NCBI GenBank assembly: GCA_943912755.1
Contig: CALTWF010000009.1
Coordinates: forward strand, 1 to 64,000
Reading direction: 5' to 3'
Origin: an uncultured Pseudomonas sp.
GTDB lineage: Bacteria; Pseudomonadota; Gammaproteobacteria; Pseudomonadales; Pseudomonadaceae
DNA length: 64,000 nucleotides
In this document: piece after piece, positions 63,407 to 64,000 of the stretch
How positions within the stretch are numbered: position 1 is the stretch's first letter
How the letters are laid out: every line of letters starts with the position of its first letter
Notes under the pieces: generated by a model
The model's database searches: none
Told to the model about the DNA's origin: nothing
The model's input: the letters and a program-made list of their open reading frames with translations, nothing else
Position numbers and translations under genes: made by a program

Positions 63407-64000
63407 TCAGACCATCGCCAGGCGCTGCTTGCGGGTCGGCGCCGGGAAGGCCTGGTCGATGGCCTGCAGGTCCTCTGCTTTCAACACCAGCTTGCCGGCC
63501 CCGGCATTGAGCTGGACGTGGCGCGGTTCCACGGCCTTGGGAATCGCGATCACCCCGTCATTGCGGGTGACCCAGGCCAGGCTGACCTGGGCAGGTGTCA
63601 CGCCGTGCTGTTCAGCAATTTTTGCCAGCACCGGATGATTCAACAGGCGGCCGGCCTGGGCCAGCGGACAGTAGGCCATGACCGGCACATGCTGCTCGCG
63701 GCACCAGGGCAGCAGGTCGAACTCGATGCCGCGTTGCTGCGGGTTGTACAGCACCTGGTTGGTGGCGCAGGCCGGGTTGTCCAGTTCGCGCATATCGTCG
63801 GTATCGAAGTTCGACACGCCCCAGCGCCCGATCTTGCCAGCCTCGCGCAGGCGCTCGAAGGCGTCGACGGTTTCCTCCAGCGGGTACTGGCCGCGCCAGT
63901 GCAGCAGGTAGAGGTCGATGTGGTCGGTGGCCAGGCGTTGCAGGCTGCGCTCGCAGGCGGCGATGGCGCCCTGGCGGCTGGCGTTGTGCGGATAGACCTT
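63407..64000 (-). CDS. Aldo/keto reductase, cut by the window edge
   Basis: The 3' 197 codons are present; the start lies beyond 64000 (frame open to the edge, first residues KVYPHNASRQGAI). AKR features: RLATDHIDLYLLHWRG (active-site His strand), GRWGVSNFDTDDM, NQVLYNPQQRGIEFDLLPWC, MAYCPLAQAGRL, and the cofactor end VIAIPKAVEPRHVQLNAGA. An NADPH-dependent carbonyl reductase of the YeaE/DkgA-like sort; substrate unknown. Confidence 0.9.
   Translation of the reverse strand, partial: KVYPHNASRQGAIAACERSLQRLATDHIDLYLLHWRGQYPLEETVDAFERLREAGKIGRWGVSNFDTDDMRELDNPACATNQVLYNPQQRGIEFDLLPWCREQHVPVMAYCPLAQAGRLLNHPVLAKIAEQHGVTPAQVSLAWVTRNDGVIAIPKAVEPRHVQLNAGAGKLVLKAEDLQAIDQAFPAPTRKQRLAMV

Overview
The window is a chromosomal segment of a Pseudomonas of the putida/fluorescens lineage. 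Three things point there: (i) eight intergenic sites with the GTGGGAGC...TTGCC(A/C)GCGAT type of REP sequence; (ii) a CrcY-type carbon-catabolite sRNA between an mgtC-family gene and mvaB, the location known for P. putida KT2440; (iii) a lexA2-imuA-imuB-dnaE2 cassette with a GTAC-N4-GTGC LexA2 box. Most of the DNA is high-GC with strong codon bias. The first ~11 kb is visibly less GC-rich at its left end (spot count 26 G/C of 60 at 121-180, against 46 of 60 at 14221-14280), as expected of an accessory island. No phage, transposase, CRISPR, rRNA or tRNA was seen.

Layout. (1) 119-11222, minus strand: a compact eight-gene locus for a surface glycan or phosphodiester polymer. In transcription order: a membrane alkaline-phosphatase-superfamily transferase with a pseudopilin-like C-terminal domain; a nucleotidyltransferase fused to a PEP-synthase-like swinging-histidine phosphotransferase; a class I glutamine amidotransferase (C26); a LicC/GlmU-N-like nucleotidyltransferase; a TagF-like glycerophosphotransferase; a 75-residue YLDPGTGS membrane protein; a second YidC; and a formyltransferase-like protein. 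It is closed on the left by a terminator and on the right by a gap with a candidate promoter. I think this is the most novel part of the window. (2) 11610-20753: queD, a patatin-like lipase, a PepSY-PepSY-response regulator-kinase operon of BqsRS/CarRS type with a matching upstream tandem box, a chemoreceptor, a Na+/H+ antiporter and an orphan FecR. (3) 20942-27015: an acyl-CoA dehydrogenase/acyl-CoA synthetase pair (DmdC/DmdB-like), divergent from a FixL/FixJ-like two-component system. (4) 27142-34023: small stress or unknown genes, a Fur-boxed FecI-FecR-TonB receptor surface-signalling operon, and a PQQ-type aldose dehydrogenase. (5) 34171-42724: a ZapE paralogue, DinB, YqaA/DedA, an ABM protein, an alpha/beta hydrolase, LysR-OprD, an AraC-type regulator and a KefB-type antiporter. 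(6) 42855-45996: copper proteins (DUF411, CopB, CopA) with a Cop-box-like dyad. (7) 46150-53777: sterol-desaturase-family protein, SDR, hybrid kinase, MocR regulator, second CcoG, DUF3203. (8) 53920-57264: MgtC, crcY with a sigma54 promoter and three CbrB-like sites, mvaB/liuR with a LiuR palindrome, and a HAD phosphatase. (9) 57346-63082: the SOS mutagenesis cassette, followed by a small membrane protein and a cut-off aldo/keto reductase.

How the genes work together. The island genes look like one pathway: activate a headgroup with a nucleotide, transfer it (TagF-like), modify it (formyl, phospho), and move or attach it outside the membrane (sulfatase-fold protein), with a dedicated insertase for its membrane components. 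The other regions are typical adaptive Pseudomonas modules for iron, copper, carbon-catabolite control, branched-chain amino acid breakdown and SOS mutagenesis. Each carries a recognisable regulatory DNA site near its first gene. Assignments rest on motifs, lengths and context read by eye; no database search was run.
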